DNA from: Lichenicola sp965198575
Lineage (GTDB): Bacteria; Pseudomonadota; Alphaproteobacteria; Acetobacterales; Acetobacteraceae
Direction: 5' to 3'
Length of the DNA: 64,000 nucleotides
NCBI RefSeq assembly: GCF_965198575.1
Contig: NZ_OZ240671.1
Coordinates: 3,472,001 to 3,536,000, forward strand
Below are positions 16,991 through 30,011 of the stretch, in pieces. The notes under the pieces were generated by a model. That model saw only the letters and a list, made by a program, of their open reading frames with translations. It had not been told where the DNA came from and made no database searches. Position 1 is the first letter of the stretch. Each line of letters opens with the position of its first letter. Position numbers and translations under genes: made by a program.

Positions 16991-17704
16991 TCAGGCCAGA
17001 CTGATCGCCGCGGCCTCGGGGCCCTTCTGGCCCTGCACGACCTGCACGCGGGTCGCCTGACCCTCGTTCAGGCTGGACAGGCCGGAGCGCTCGAGAGCCG
17101 AGGCGTGGACGAAGATGTCCTTGCCGCCGGTATCGGGCGTGATGAAGCCGAAGCCCTTGGTCGCGTTGTACCACTTGACGATGCCACGGACTTCCTCAGC
17201 CGAGGACAGGTCCGGTGCCGCACGGCCGCTGCGGAAGCCGCCGCTGGCGCCACCGGGCGCACCGCCGGTGCGCGGGGCACCGAAGCTCGCCGAACGGGGA
17301 CGCTCGGGCTGCGCGGTGGTCTCGTCGACGGAGATGACCTCGGCGACCTGGCGACCCTTGGGGCCCTGGCCGATGCGGACACCGAGCGTGGCGCCCGGGC
17401 TGACCGTGTCATGGCCGGACTGCGACAGTGCGTTGGCGTGCAGGAAGACGTCGCCCGAACCGTCCGACAGTTCGACGAAGCCGAAGCCCTTCTCGCTGTT
17501 GAACCACTTCACGCTGGCGCTGATCTCCGGGCCCGACGCGATGACCTGCGAACCACCGCCACCGCCGCCGCCGCCCATCGGACGACGCGGCGGGCCGCTG
17601 CTGGTGCGGTCCCCGAACGAGGGCGCCGGCGTGGGCATGAAATCATCATCGAAGCCGCCGCGGCGCGGAGAGCGGGGGCTGCGGTCGGTTCTGTTACTTC
17701 TCAA
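16991..17704 (-). CDS. Two-domain cold-shock (CspA-like) nucleic-acid-binding protein
   Basis: A 237-aa protein with two cold-shock OB-folds, expected to bind single-stranded RNA or DNA and act as an RNA chaperone. The first domain (about residues 60-125) carries SVKWFNSEKGFGFVEL and DVFLHANAL; the second (about 170-237) carries GIVKWYNATKGFGFITP and DIFVHASAL. These contain the RNP1 and RNP2 aromatic motifs. A basic, Gly-rich N-terminus (with a run of eight Gly) and a disordered linker join the domains. Tandem-CSD proteins of this size are typical of alphaproteobacteria. A long leader with a hairpin precedes it, as is common for cold-shock genes. Confidence 0.9.
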   Translation of the reverse strand: MRSNRTDRSPRSPRRGGFDDDFMPTPAPSFGDRTSSGPPRRPMGGGGGGGGSQVIASGPEISASVKWFNSEKGFGFVELSDGSGDVFLHANALSQSGHDTVSPGATLGVRIGQGPKGRQVAEVISVDETTAQPERPRSASFGAPRTGGAPGGASGGFRSGRAAPDLSSAEEVRGIVKWYNATKGFGFITPDTGGKDIFVHASALERSGLSSLNEGQATRVQVVQGQKGPEAAAISLA

Positions 17705-18006
17705 CGGTCGTAATCCCGAGGTCTAGAAGGTCACGCCTGATGTCAGGCGAGCCGAGTGAATGGGTCGGCAAGCGGACGATTATTGTGATGCTTCCAGGCT
17801 CGAAAGCACGTCCGATTGATGCCCTGACAATGCCATAGCACGATCGGGCCTGCACGGACCACCACCATAGATCACTGCAACGTGTAGTTTTTCTGACGTG
17901 ATTTCTCTCGGCGATTCGGTGGCTTGGCCGAACCGGGACGGCGGCCGGCGAGGCGGGGGTTTCTTCGGCGCCGGCAAGCCCTTAGAAGGATTGTGACGAA
18001 GACATA
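17705..18006. other. Intergenic region between the divergent cold-shock and LpxR-like genes
   Basis: About 300 bp without a gene. It should hold the promoters of both divergent genes. A perfect hairpin CGCCTGA-TG-TCAGGCG at 17734-17749 lies about 30 bp upstream of the cold-shock ATG on that gene's leader side. The stretch 17870-17910 is AT-rich (GTAGTTTTTCTGACGTG). No riboswitch fold was recognised. Confidence 0.45.
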
Positions 18007-19086
18007 GTGAGCATGATGATGCGCAGCCCGACCACCCGCACAGACGCGACCGTTCCGGTTATGGGCCGTTCCGGTCCCGCCGCATGCGGCCAGACTGTGG
18101 CATATGGCCTGGCGGTCGGGGTGGCGCTGGCGGCGACCGTGCAGGCGGCCAAGGCCGATCCCCTGCAGGACCCCTACGGCACCTGGACCTTGCAGGCCGA
18201 GAACGATGCGGTCTCGACGCTGAAGGGAACCTCGGACCAGTACTACACCAGCGGTCTGCGGTTCGGCTGGACGTCGGGCACCAACAACCAGCCGCCGGCG
18301 ATCTCGAACCTCAACAGCTTCATCTGGGGGCCGGGTACGCAACGCATCGCCATCGGCCTGCAGCAGCTGATCTTCACGCCGCGCCAGACCCAGGTGAGCC
18401 AGCCGGCCCCCGGTGATCGCCCCTATGCCGGCGTGCTGCTGGCGACCGTCAACCTGATCAGCGACACCGACGTGACCCGCTCGGTCGCGGGCATCCAGGC
18501 CGGCGTGCTCGGCTCCTATGCGGGCGGCTACCAGGTGCAGAACGGCTTCCACAGCCTGATCAGCGACACCCCAAACCGCGGCTGGTCGCACCAGCTGCCG
18601 AACCAGCCGATCCTCGAGATCGATGCCGGCCGCACCTGGCGGCTGCCGCTGATCACCCGCTACGGCATCTCGGCCGACGTGCTGCCGGAGGTGAGCGGCG
18701 AGGCCGGCGACTTCCGCACCTACGCCCAGATCGGCGGCACGGTCAGGATCGGCCAGGGGCTGGACAGCGATTTCGGCACCCCGCGGATCACTCCCGGGCT
18801 CGATGGCACCGACGCCTACAAGGCCACCCGGCCGTTCGTCTGGTACGCCTTCGCCGGCGCCGACGGGCAGGCGGTGGCCTATGATGCGACGCTGCAGGGC
18901 AGCACCTTCCGCTCGGGCGAGCCGCATGTGTCCAAGATCTGGGATGTGGGCGAGTTCGAGGGCGGCGCGGCAGTGCTTTGGCATGGCTTCCGGTTGTCCT
19001 ACACCCAGACCTGGCAGACCAACGAGTTCCAGAACTCCAAGGCGCTGTTCAATTTCGGTTCGGTCGCGTTGTCGGCGAAATTCTGA
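18007..19086 (+). CDS. LpxR-like lipid A deacylase, outer-membrane beta-barrel
   Basis: The 359-aa protein matches the LpxR/DUF2219 family, outer-membrane enzymes that remove the 3'-acyloxyacyl chain from lipid A. Matching segments after a signal peptide (about residues 1-51) are LQAENDAVS, TSDQYYTSGLRFGWTSG, IGLQQLIFTPR, GDRPYAGVLLATVN and RGWSHQLPNQPILEIDAG. A terminal aromatic residue (SAKF) closes the barrel, as usual for outer-membrane proteins. The Asn/Asp of the AENDA motif and the Ser of YTSG correspond to catalytic residues described for the family. The start is uncertain between GTG 18007 and ATG 18013; neither has a strong ribosome site. Confidence 0.78.
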   Translation: MSMMMRSPTTRTDATVPVMGRSGPAACGQTVAYGLAVGVALAATVQAAKADPLQDPYGTWTLQAENDAVSTLKGTSDQYYTSGLRFGWTSGTNNQPPAISNLNSFIWGPGTQRIAIGLQQLIFTPRQTQVSQPAPGDRPYAGVLLATVNLISDTDVTRSVAGIQAGVLGSYAGGYQVQNGFHSLISDTPNRGWSHQLPNQPILEIDAGRTWRLPLITRYGISADVLPEVSGEAGDFRTYAQIGGTVRIGQGLDSDFGTPRITPGLDGTDAYKATRPFVWYAFAGADGQAVAYDATLQGSTFRSGEPHVSKIWDVGEFEGGAAVLWHGFRLSYTQTWQTNEFQNSKALFNFGSVALSAKF

Positions 19087-19148
19087 ACGACCGCCGACGT
19101 GCCTGCCGGAGTGACATCGTCCTGACAGTGGTTCCCCGCGATGGAAGC

Positions 19149-19481
19149 ATGAAGCAGCGCAAGAGCCGGCTGATCCTCTACCGGTTGCTCGTGGCCTTCG
19201 CAGCCGCGTGCTTCGTGTCGGCATTCGCGATCGCCGCCCTGGCGCCGCTCGGCCTCACGCTTGCCGGCGGCCTGTTGCTGCTCGACGAAACGACCTTGTC
19301 GTCGCTGCGCCGCATCGTCGTGCACGACGCGTCGAACGGCATGTGGTCGGGTGTCGTGGTGCCGTTCCTGGTCCGCCCGGCGTGGATCCTGCCGGTCATG
19401 CTCGGCGTCATCAGTACCGGCCTGGCAATGACCGTCAGCCGCCCTGCCGGACCCTCCGCGGGCGCCAGGAAGCGGCGATAG
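19149..19481 (+). CDS. Small two-span membrane protein of unknown function
   Basis: 110 aa with a basic N-terminus (MKQRKSR), a hydrophobic segment at about residues 9-47 that could be one or two helices, a short polar loop, and another hydrophobic segment at about 67-92 (VVPFLVRPAWILPVMLGVI), ending in a basic tail (GARKRR). No family recognised. It follows the LpxR-like gene by 62 bp on the same strand, so co-expression is possible. It converges on the GGDEF-EAL gene. Confidence 0.5.
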   Translation: MKQRKSRLILYRLLVAFAAACFVSAFAIAALAPLGLTLAGGLLLLDETTLSSLRRIVVHDASNGMWSGVVVPFLVRPAWILPVMLGVISTGLAMTVSRPAGPSAGARKRR

Positions 19482-19538
19482 CCCTGGGCCTCGGCCGGGC
19501 TGGGCAACGGCGGTCTCCCCACGACTGCAGCCGGTGTC

Positions 19539-21443
19539 CTACGGCAGGATGGTGTGCGATTCGCCTTCGCGGGTCTTGCTGATCTCCGCCTCGCCGGACG
19601 CGGGCTTGCCCAGCCGGCGCATCGGCAGCGCCGGGATCGGTCGGCCGACGAGGTAGCCCTGGATCTCCTCGCACCCATGCGCGTCGAGAAAGGCCAGCTG
19701 CTCCTCGGTTTCCACGCCCTCCGCGCAGCTGGTCATGCCGAGCGCCTGCACCATCTGCAACACGGCCCTGGTGACCGCTTCTGCACGACGGTCGCGGCCC
19801 AGCGCATGCACGAACTGCCGGTCGAGCTTGATCTGGTCGAACGGGTAGGTGACCAGGGTGCCGAGGCAGGAATAGCCGGTGCCGAAATCGTCGAGCGCCA
19901 GCCGCACACCCATGGCGCGCACCTGCGACAACTCGCGCCGGACATTGCCGTCCCCGTCCAGCGCGCTGCGCTCCGAGAGCTCGATCTGCAGCCGGTTCGG
20001 AGCCAGTCCGGTCTCGCCCAGCACGCGCCGGAGCAGGTTCGGCAGCCGATTGTTCGACAGCCAGACGGTGGAGACGTTGACGCTGACACCCAGCGCCTGC
20101 TCCCAGGATTGCGCCTCCAGGCAGGCCGCACGCAGCACCCATGCATCGATCTGCTCGATCAGTCCGCCTGCCTCGGCGACGGGGATGAACAGGGCCGGTG
20201 ACACCTCGCCATGGCCGGGCCGGTTCCAGCGCACCAGCGCTTCGAAGCTCACCACCTGCTCGGTGGCGGTGTCGATCGCCGGCATCCAGTTCAGGTGGAA
20301 GGACCCCTGCGCCACCGCCGCCTGCAGGTCCTGCTCCAGCCCGGTGGAGAGGGTGTAGGCAGCGGTCAGCTGGCTCGTCGCCCGGCAATGGCGGCCATCG
20401 CCGTGCTTCTTGGCCTCCGCCAGCGCGGCCTCGGTCGCCAGCAGCAGCGAGGCCACGTCGCGGCCGTCCGCGGGATACAGCGCGACGCCCGCAGACGGTC
20501 GCACCGGCAGTTCCAGGCTGCCGACCTGCACCGGCTCGCGCAGCCGCTCCATCATCCGCAACACGATCGCCTCGGCGTCGCTCGGACCGATCCGGCCGGG
20601 AGCCGCGAGCGCAAAGCCGCTGCCGCCGAGATGGGCCAGGAAGCTGGGGATCGGCGCGATGGTCTGCAACCGGTCGGCGGCCTGCTTCAGGAACTGGTCG
20701 GCGACCTCGCGGCCATACATCTCGTTGAGCGCCGAGAGGCGGCCGAGATCGACGCGGAACAGCGCCATGCCGGGCGCCGACGCGTTGCCTGAGGGTCCGC
20801 TCGCACCGTTCGCCGCACCAGCGGGGTTTCCGTCCGCCGCCGGCTGCTCGAGCGCCTGCTCGAGGTAGCGCTCCAGGCCCTGCCGACCGGGAAGTGCGGT
20901 GACCGCATCGACACCGCCGCCCTCTCCGACCGGTCCGCCCTGATGCACCGCCAGCAGCGCCGCCACACCACGCGCCAGGTCCGACAGGGTGACCAGGACC
21001 TCGCGGCCGAAACGCCTGCGCTCGGGTTCGAGCAGGAACAGCACGCCGATCGCGGTACCGGCCAGGTCGCGAATCGTGGCACCGGCATAGGCGCCGAATC
21101 CGGCGCCGCGCTCATGCGCCGGAGCCGTCATGAACAGCGGGTCGGCGGCAAGGTCGAGGATCTCGACGGTCACCCGCCGTGGCCGGCTCATCTGCGCGCG
21201 CAGCACCGATACCGGGAGATACTCGCCGTTCGTTGCGCCCGAGACGGCGCGGACCTGCAGCCCGGAGGGCGCCTCCAGCACCAGCACGGCCAGAGTGCTG
21301 CCGGTGCAACGGGTGGCCAGCCGGGTGAAGATGGAAAGCGGGGTCTCTGCCGCCTCGTCGGTGCGGCCGTCGGTGCGCGGCAGGGTGAGCCGCTCGTCGA
21401 GGACTGCCGGCCGGGTGGAGGAGGTGGACCCGTTTCGCATCAT
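19539..21443 (-). CDS. GAF-GGDEF-EAL protein, predicted c-di-GMP phosphodiesterase with degenerate GGDEF
   Basis: A 634-aa cytoplasmic signalling protein. An N-terminal GAF-like sensor (about residues 30-180) is followed by a GGDEF domain (about 190-365) and an EAL domain (about 375-620). The cyclase motif reads GGSGF instead of GGDEF, so diguanylate cyclase activity should be lost and the domain may act as a GTP or c-di-GMP sensor. The EAL domain keeps SFEALVRW, LALDDFGTGYSCL, EGVETEEQLAFL and EIQGYLVGRP, the signature of an active phosphodiesterase. The ATG at 21443 has GGAGGGG at good spacing; a longer frame overlaps the recG 3' end and is rejected. Confidence 0.88.
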   Translation of the reverse strand: MMRNGSTSSTRPAVLDERLTLPRTDGRTDEAAETPLSIFTRLATRCTGSTLAVLVLEAPSGLQVRAVSGATNGEYLPVSVLRAQMSRPRRVTVEILDLAADPLFMTAPAHERGAGFGAYAGATIRDLAGTAIGVLFLLEPERRRFGREVLVTLSDLARGVAALLAVHQGGPVGEGGGVDAVTALPGRQGLERYLEQALEQPAADGNPAGAANGASGPSGNASAPGMALFRVDLGRLSALNEMYGREVADQFLKQAADRLQTIAPIPSFLAHLGGSGFALAAPGRIGPSDAEAIVLRMMERLREPVQVGSLELPVRPSAGVALYPADGRDVASLLLATEAALAEAKKHGDGRHCRATSQLTAAYTLSTGLEQDLQAAVAQGSFHLNWMPAIDTATEQVVSFEALVRWNRPGHGEVSPALFIPVAEAGGLIEQIDAWVLRAACLEAQSWEQALGVSVNVSTVWLSNNRLPNLLRRVLGETGLAPNRLQIELSERSALDGDGNVRRELSQVRAMGVRLALDDFGTGYSCLGTLVTYPFDQIKLDRQFVHALGRDRRAEAVTRAVLQMVQALGMTSCAEGVETEEQLAFLDAHGCEEIQGYLVGRPIPALPMRRLGKPASGEAEISKTREGESHTILP

Positions 21444-21579
21444 CTCGTCATCCCCTCCGGCCGCCGAAGGCTCCGCCTCGCACGCAAAGGCTCTGCTGCG
21501 GCGCGGTGAAACGCAAGAGCAGCTGTCACAATCCCCGAGGCCCGGCCGCGGCGGCGGGGGCATCCCGACCCGGGCATGG

Positions 21580-23754
21580 TCAGCCGGACCCGAGCGTGCG
21601 GACCGCATCCGCGCGGCCGAACAGCTCCAGCAGCAGCCGCGCCGCCATGCCGCGCGGCGAGGCCAGGTCCGGGTCGCGTTGCAGCAGCCGTTCGGCATCC
21701 TGCCAGGCGGTCCGCAGCAGCCTGTCGAAATCCGGGCCGTTCGCCAGCCGGAAGCCGGGCATTCCGGATTGCCGCTTGCCCATCAGGTCGCCACCGCCAC
21801 GGATCCGGTAATCCTCGTCGGCGATCAGGAAGCCGTCCTCGGTGTCGCGCAGCAGCGCCAGCCGGCGGCGCGCGCTGGCGCTGAGTGCGGAGTCGTGCAG
21901 CAGCAGGCAGTAGCTCGCCGCGGTGCCGCGACCGACCCGGCCGCGTAGCTGGTGCAGCTGGGCGAGGCCGAATCGCTCGGCATGCTCGATCACCATGATG
22001 GTCGCGGCCGGCACGTCGACGCCCACCTCGATCACCGTGGTGGCGACCAGGATACGGGTGCGGCCGGCAGCGAAGGCGTCGAGTGCCGCATGCCTGAGCT
22101 CGGGGTCCTGGCGACCATGGGCGAGTCCGACGCGGTCGGGAAACCGCTGGCTCAGCGACTCGTGGCGGGCCTGTGCCGCGGCCAGGTCGAGCATCTCGCT
22201 TTCCTGCACCAGCGGGCACACCCAGAACACCTGCGCGCCGCCGCCCACCGCCCGGGTGATCGCCTCGAGCATTTCCGACTCGGCCGCCAGGCTGTGCAGG
22301 GTGGTGCGGATCGGCAGCCGGCCGGCAGGCTTCTCGTCCAGCCGGCTGACCTGCATCTCGCCATACTGGGTCAGCAGCACGGTGCGCGGGATCGGCGTCG
22401 CGGTCATCACCAGCACGTCGGTGGCCGCCCCCTTGTCGCCCAGCAGCAGCCGCTGCTCGACGCCGAAGCGGTGCTGCTCGTCGATGATCGCCAGCGCGAG
22501 GTCGCGGAACACCACGCCCTCCTGGAACAAGGCGTGGGTGCCGACGGCCAGCGGGATGTCGCCGCTCTCCAGCATCCGCCGGGTGGTGCGGCGGGCGGCG
22601 CCCTTCAGGCTGCCGGTGATCAGCCCGACCGGAACCGGGGAGAGCTTGCCCAGGGTCAGGTGGTGCTGGCGCGCGAGGATCTCGGTCGGCGCCATCAGGC
22701 ATGCCTGCGCCCCGGCCTCGGCGGCGCGCAGCATCGCCATCAGCGCCACCAGGGTCTTGCCGGAGCCGACATCGCCCTGCAGCAGCCGCAGCATCCGGGT
22801 CGGGCGGGCGAGGTCCGCGTCGATCTCGGCGATCGCCCGGCTCTGCGCGGCGGTGGGGGCGTGGCCGAAGCGGGACAGCGCCATGGTGCGGAGCCGATCG
22901 TCGCCGACGAGCGCCCGGCCGCTGCGGTTGCGTGCCTGGGAGCGGGCCTGGCCGATCGCCAGCTGGTCGGCGAGCAGCTCGTCGCAGGCGAGGCGGGCGC
23001 GGGCGGCTGCTTCCGGGTCATTGCTGGTGGGGGTGTGCAGGCAGCGCAAGGCGTCGGTGAAGCCGGGCCAGCGCTCGCGGCGGACCAGCTCGGGATCGAG
23101 CCATTCCGGCAGCTCCGGCAGCCGTGCCAGGGCCGCGCGCATCGTGCGTCCGAGCATGCGGTTGGACAGGCCGGCGGTGAGCGGCCACACCGCCTCGAAC
23201 GCGGGGATCGCCGCCAGCGCCTGCTCCCCGCTGGAACCGGCGGCGACGGGAAGCAGGTGATCCGGGTGCGGCATGCTCAGCCGGTTGCCGTACGCCTCCA
23301 GCGTGCCGGACACCGCCAGCCCCTGCCCGGGGACAAGCGACCGCGCCTGCTGCGGGCTGAAGAACACCAGCTCGAGCTGGCCGGTCCCGTCGGAGCATTG
23401 CACGCGCCAGGGCTGGCGGGGACGGGACGGGCGCTCGATGCGCTCCACCGTCACCGCCAGGGTGGCGATCCGGCCGGGTTCGGCGAAGGCGAGGGTGGGC
23501 CGGTAGCTGCGGTCGACGATCCCGTCCGGCAGATGCAGCAGCAGGTCGATCACGCGCGGGCCGCCGGTCAGCCGTGCGATCAATCCGGCAATTCCCGGTC
23601 CGACGCCGGGCAGCCCGGTGATCGGGACCATGAGGGATGCCAGCAGCGCGCCCGGCTCCGGTGCGATGGCGGCACCGAGAGAGACTGCGAAGGCGGCGCC
23701 TGGCGGATCGATGAGCAAGCGGTGTTCTGGCCTTTCGGGCCGATGGGCTGACAT
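21580..23754 (-). CDS. recG: ATP-dependent DNA helicase RecG
   Basis: Double-strand branch-migrating helicase that rescues stalled replication forks. At 724 aa it is full length: an N-terminal wedge domain with the helix-hairpin-helix-like ITGLPGVGPGIAGLIARL, an OB fold (VQCSDGTGQLELVFF), then superfamily-2 motifs: LLQGDVGSGKTLVALMAML near residue 328, APTEILARQH, the DEQH box, MTATPIPRT, and LHQLRGRVGRG. It is divergent from sdhE-mfd with only about 20 bp between starts, an arrangement well known in alphaproteobacteria. Confidence 0.97.
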   Translation of the reverse strand: MSAHRPERPEHRLLIDPPGAAFAVSLGAAIAPEPGALLASLMVPITGLPGVGPGIAGLIARLTGGPRVIDLLLHLPDGIVDRSYRPTLAFAEPGRIATLAVTVERIERPSRPRQPWRVQCSDGTGQLELVFFSPQQARSLVPGQGLAVSGTLEAYGNRLSMPHPDHLLPVAAGSSGEQALAAIPAFEAVWPLTAGLSNRMLGRTMRAALARLPELPEWLDPELVRRERWPGFTDALRCLHTPTSNDPEAAARARLACDELLADQLAIGQARSQARNRSGRALVGDDRLRTMALSRFGHAPTAAQSRAIAEIDADLARPTRMLRLLQGDVGSGKTLVALMAMLRAAEAGAQACLMAPTEILARQHHLTLGKLSPVPVGLITGSLKGAARRTTRRMLESGDIPLAVGTHALFQEGVVFRDLALAIIDEQHRFGVEQRLLLGDKGAATDVLVMTATPIPRTVLLTQYGEMQVSRLDEKPAGRLPIRTTLHSLAAESEMLEAITRAVGGGAQVFWVCPLVQESEMLDLAAAQARHESLSQRFPDRVGLAHGRQDPELRHAALDAFAAGRTRILVATTVIEVGVDVPAATIMVIEHAERFGLAQLHQLRGRVGRGTAASYCLLLHDSALSASARRRLALLRDTEDGFLIADEDYRIRGGGDLMGKRQSGMPGFRLANGPDFDRLLRTAWQDAERLLQRDPDLASPRGMAARLLLELFGRADAVRTLGSG

Positions 23755-23773
23755 GGCGGGGGTGCACGGCTAT

Positions 23774-24126
23774 ATGACAGCGCGCGCCATGCAATCATAC
23801 GCCAAGCCCCCCGAGCCCGTCCCGCCGCATCCGACCGCGGCCTCCGATCCGCCGGCGCTCGATCCGCGACGGCGGCGCATCCTGTTCCGCGCAACGCATC
23901 GCGGCACGCACGAGACCGACGTGCTGATCGGCGGCTTCGTGACGCCGCGGATCGCCGGGTTCAGCGACGCCGAGCTGGACGCGATCGAGGAGCTGATGGA
24001 GTTGCCGGATGTCGATCTCGCCGACTGGCTGATGGGCCGGCTGCCGATCCCGCCGGAGAGCGACAGCCCGATGCTGCGTGCGGTCCAGGCTGCGGCCCGG
24101 TCGCGCTCGCTCGAGGGGATGGGCCG

Positions 24127-24130
<4 letters not shown>
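23774..24130 (+). CDS. sdhE: FAD assembly factor SdhE
   Basis: A 118-aa protein of the SdhE/Sdh5 (DUF339) family that promotes covalent FAD attachment to succinate dehydrogenase. The family core is clear: RRRRILFRATHRGTHETDVLIGGF, where RGTHETD corresponds to the conserved RGxxExD motif needed for flavinylation, followed by FSDAELDAIEELMELPDVDLADW. The start is ambiguous: ATG 23774 lies after a GGCGGGGG stretch, and ATG 23789 gives a shorter Pro-rich N-terminus. Its stop overlaps the mfd start (ATGA), so the two are translationally coupled. Confidence 0.9.
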
Positions 24131-27660
<3,530 letters not shown>

Positions 27661-27846
27661 AGCGGCCGCCGGTCGTCGAGGCCGGACCGCAACTGGATGG
27701 ACACCGGGGCTGGGGTTTTGCTTCGACGGTGCGCGAGGCGCGCGTAAAGCCGTCTGCATAGTGACGCCGCTTTGAGTGGCAGAGCAGGCATGGCGGCCTG
27801 GAACTGGCGGCCAGGCAACAACGCCCGACCGCCGTTGAACCAGCTC

Positions 27847-29895
27847 CTACAGTGCTGCGACTTCCGCCAGCGTCTCGTGCGCCGCACGCACGACGGCCTC
27901 GGTGGTGATGTCGAACTTCTTGTACACGTCGGCAATCTTCCCGGATGCGCCGAAATCGTGCATGCCGATGAAGCGGCCTTCGAGACCGATATAGCGATCC
28001 CAGCCCATCTCGACCGCTGCTTCCACCGCGACCCGTGCGCGCGTGGTGCCCAGCACCGACTTCTTGTAGGCGGCGTCCTGCTCCTCGAACAGCATGCGGC
28101 ACGGCATCGAGACGACGGCGGTCGGGATGCCGTCCTTCTGCAGCTGCTCCCGTGCCTCGACCGCGAGATGCAGTTCCGATCCGGTGCTCAGGATGGTGAG
28201 CTTGCGCTCGCCGCCCTCGGCCTCGAGCAGCACGTAGGCGCCTCTCGCCGAGCGGTTCTCGGAGCCCGGCTCGCGACGCAGCAGCGGCATCGGCTGGCGC
28301 GACAGCGCGAGCAGGGCAGCCTGGCGCGGCGTATCCAGGATGATTTCCCAGCACTCCGCGGTCTCGACCGGATCGCCCGGACGATACACCGCCAGATGCG
28401 GGATCGCCCGCAACGCTGCCAGCTGCTCGACCGGCTGATGCGTCGGGCCGTCCTCGCCGAGGCCGATCGAGTCGTGCGTCATCACGAAGATCGTGCGGAT
28501 ATGCATGAGCGCTGCAAGACGGATTGCCGGACGGCAATAATCCGAGAAGCACATGAAGGTGCCGCCGTACGGGATCAGGCCGCCATGCAGCGCGATGCCG
28601 TTCATCGCCGCCGCCATGCCGTGCTCGCGCACGCCGTAATGCATGTAGGTGCCGTCGTACTCTCCAGGCCGGATCTCGATCATGCCCTTGGCGCGGGTGT
28701 TGTTCGAGGGCGTCAGGTCGGCCGATCCCCCGAGCAGTTCCGGGATCGCGCTTGCGAGATGGTCGAGCACCGCACCGCTGGCCGAGCGGGTCGCCATCTC
28801 CTTGCCGCTGGCGATGAACTCGGCACGGGCGGCGACGATCGCCTTCTTCCAGTCGGCCGGCAGCTCGCCGTCGTTGCGGCGCTCGAACTCGGTGCGCAGC
28901 TCGGCGGGTGCCGCCTTGACGCGCTCGGCCCAGGCCATGCGGGCGTCGCGGCCCTTGGCGCCGATCGCGCGCCACTCGCTGAGCAGGTTCTCAGGGATCA
29001 CGAACGGCGGCGAGTCCCAGCCCAGGATCTTGCGCGCACCGGCGATCTCTTCCTCGCCCGGGGCGTCGCTGTGCGCCTTCTGGGTGCCGGCCTTGGTCGG
29101 GAAGCCGAAGCCGATGATGGTCTTGCAGGCGATCATCGAGGGCTGGTCGGTGACGGCGCGGGCGGCGGTGATGGCGTCGCGGATCGCGTCGGTGTCGTGG
29201 CCGTCGATCTCCTGGACGTGCCAGCCGGACGCACGGAACCGCTCGACCTCGTTGTCGCTGACCGAAAGGCTGGTGGCGCCGTCGATCGAGATCGAGTTGT
29301 TGTCCCAGAACGCGATCAGGTGGCCGAGCTTGAAGTGGCCAGCCATGGAGATCGCCTCCTGGCTGATCCCCTCCATCAGGCAGCCATCGCCCATGAACAC
29401 GTAGGTCCAGTGCTTGCAGAGGTCATCGCCGAACTTCGCGTTCAGGATGCGCTCCGACAGCGCGAAACCGACCGAGTTGGCGATGCCCTGGCCGAGCGGG
29501 CCGGTGGTGGTCTCGATGCCGTCGGCGTGCTTGTACTCGGGATGGCCGGCGGTCTTGCTGTTGATCTGGCGGAAGCGCTTCAGCTCGTCGAGCGTCATGT
29601 CCTGGACGCCGGTCAGATACAGCAGGCTGTAGAGCAGCATCGAGCCGTGGCCGTTCGACAGCAGGAAGCGGTCGCGATCGAACCAATGCGGATCGGCCGC
29701 ATCGAACTGCATGAAATCCTTGTAGAGAACGGTCGCGATGTCGGCCATGCCCATCGGCGCGCCGGGGTGACCGCTCTTGGCGGCCTGCACGGCGTCCATC
29801 GACAGGAACCGGATACAGTCGGCGAGGTCACGCAGGTGCTGGTCGCGTGGCTTGGGGACCGTCTTGATGGCCGGAGTGGGGGTGTCGTCAGCCAT
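27847..29895 (-). CDS. tkt: Transketolase
   Basis: Thiamine-diphosphate enzyme that moves two-carbon units between sugar phosphates in the pentose phosphate pathway. The 682-aa protein is full length, with SGHPGAPMGMADIATVLY near residue 45, the ThDP/Mg motif GDGCLMEGISQEAISMAGH ending near the conserved WDNN (residues 160-195), and the pyrimidine domain GVREHGMAAAMNGIALHGG near residue 415. The ATG at 29895 has AAAAAGGAG about 8 nt upstream. It is convergent with mfd and stands alone; no other pentose-phosphate genes are adjacent. Confidence 0.96.
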   Translation of the reverse strand: MADDTPTPAIKTVPKPRDQHLRDLADCIRFLSMDAVQAAKSGHPGAPMGMADIATVLYKDFMQFDAADPHWFDRDRFLLSNGHGSMLLYSLLYLTGVQDMTLDELKRFRQINSKTAGHPEYKHADGIETTTGPLGQGIANSVGFALSERILNAKFGDDLCKHWTYVFMGDGCLMEGISQEAISMAGHFKLGHLIAFWDNNSISIDGATSLSVSDNEVERFRASGWHVQEIDGHDTDAIRDAITAARAVTDQPSMIACKTIIGFGFPTKAGTQKAHSDAPGEEEIAGARKILGWDSPPFVIPENLLSEWRAIGAKGRDARMAWAERVKAAPAELRTEFERRNDGELPADWKKAIVAARAEFIASGKEMATRSASGAVLDHLASAIPELLGGSADLTPSNNTRAKGMIEIRPGEYDGTYMHYGVREHGMAAAMNGIALHGGLIPYGGTFMCFSDYCRPAIRLAALMHIRTIFVMTHDSIGLGEDGPTHQPVEQLAALRAIPHLAVYRPGDPVETAECWEIILDTPRQAALLALSRQPMPLLRREPGSENRSARGAYVLLEAEGGERKLTILSTGSELHLAVEAREQLQKDGIPTAVVSMPCRMLFEEQDAAYKKSVLGTTRARVAVEAAVEMGWDRYIGLEGRFIGMHDFGASGKIADVYKKFDITTEAVVRAAHETLAEVAAL

Positions 29896-30011
29896 AATTG
29901 GAGGCTCCTTTTTGGCGAAATCGGCCGGGGTGGACTGGTATGCCACGGCTTTGCGGGCACCGAAACCGGCCACCCGACCTCTGTGGAGGCCCAGGTGTTA
30001 ACGCCGGAGCC

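Noticed and set aside
17705..18006. Riboswitch or structured RNA in the cold-shock leader
   Set aside because: Only one short hairpin visible; no known riboswitch fold recognised.
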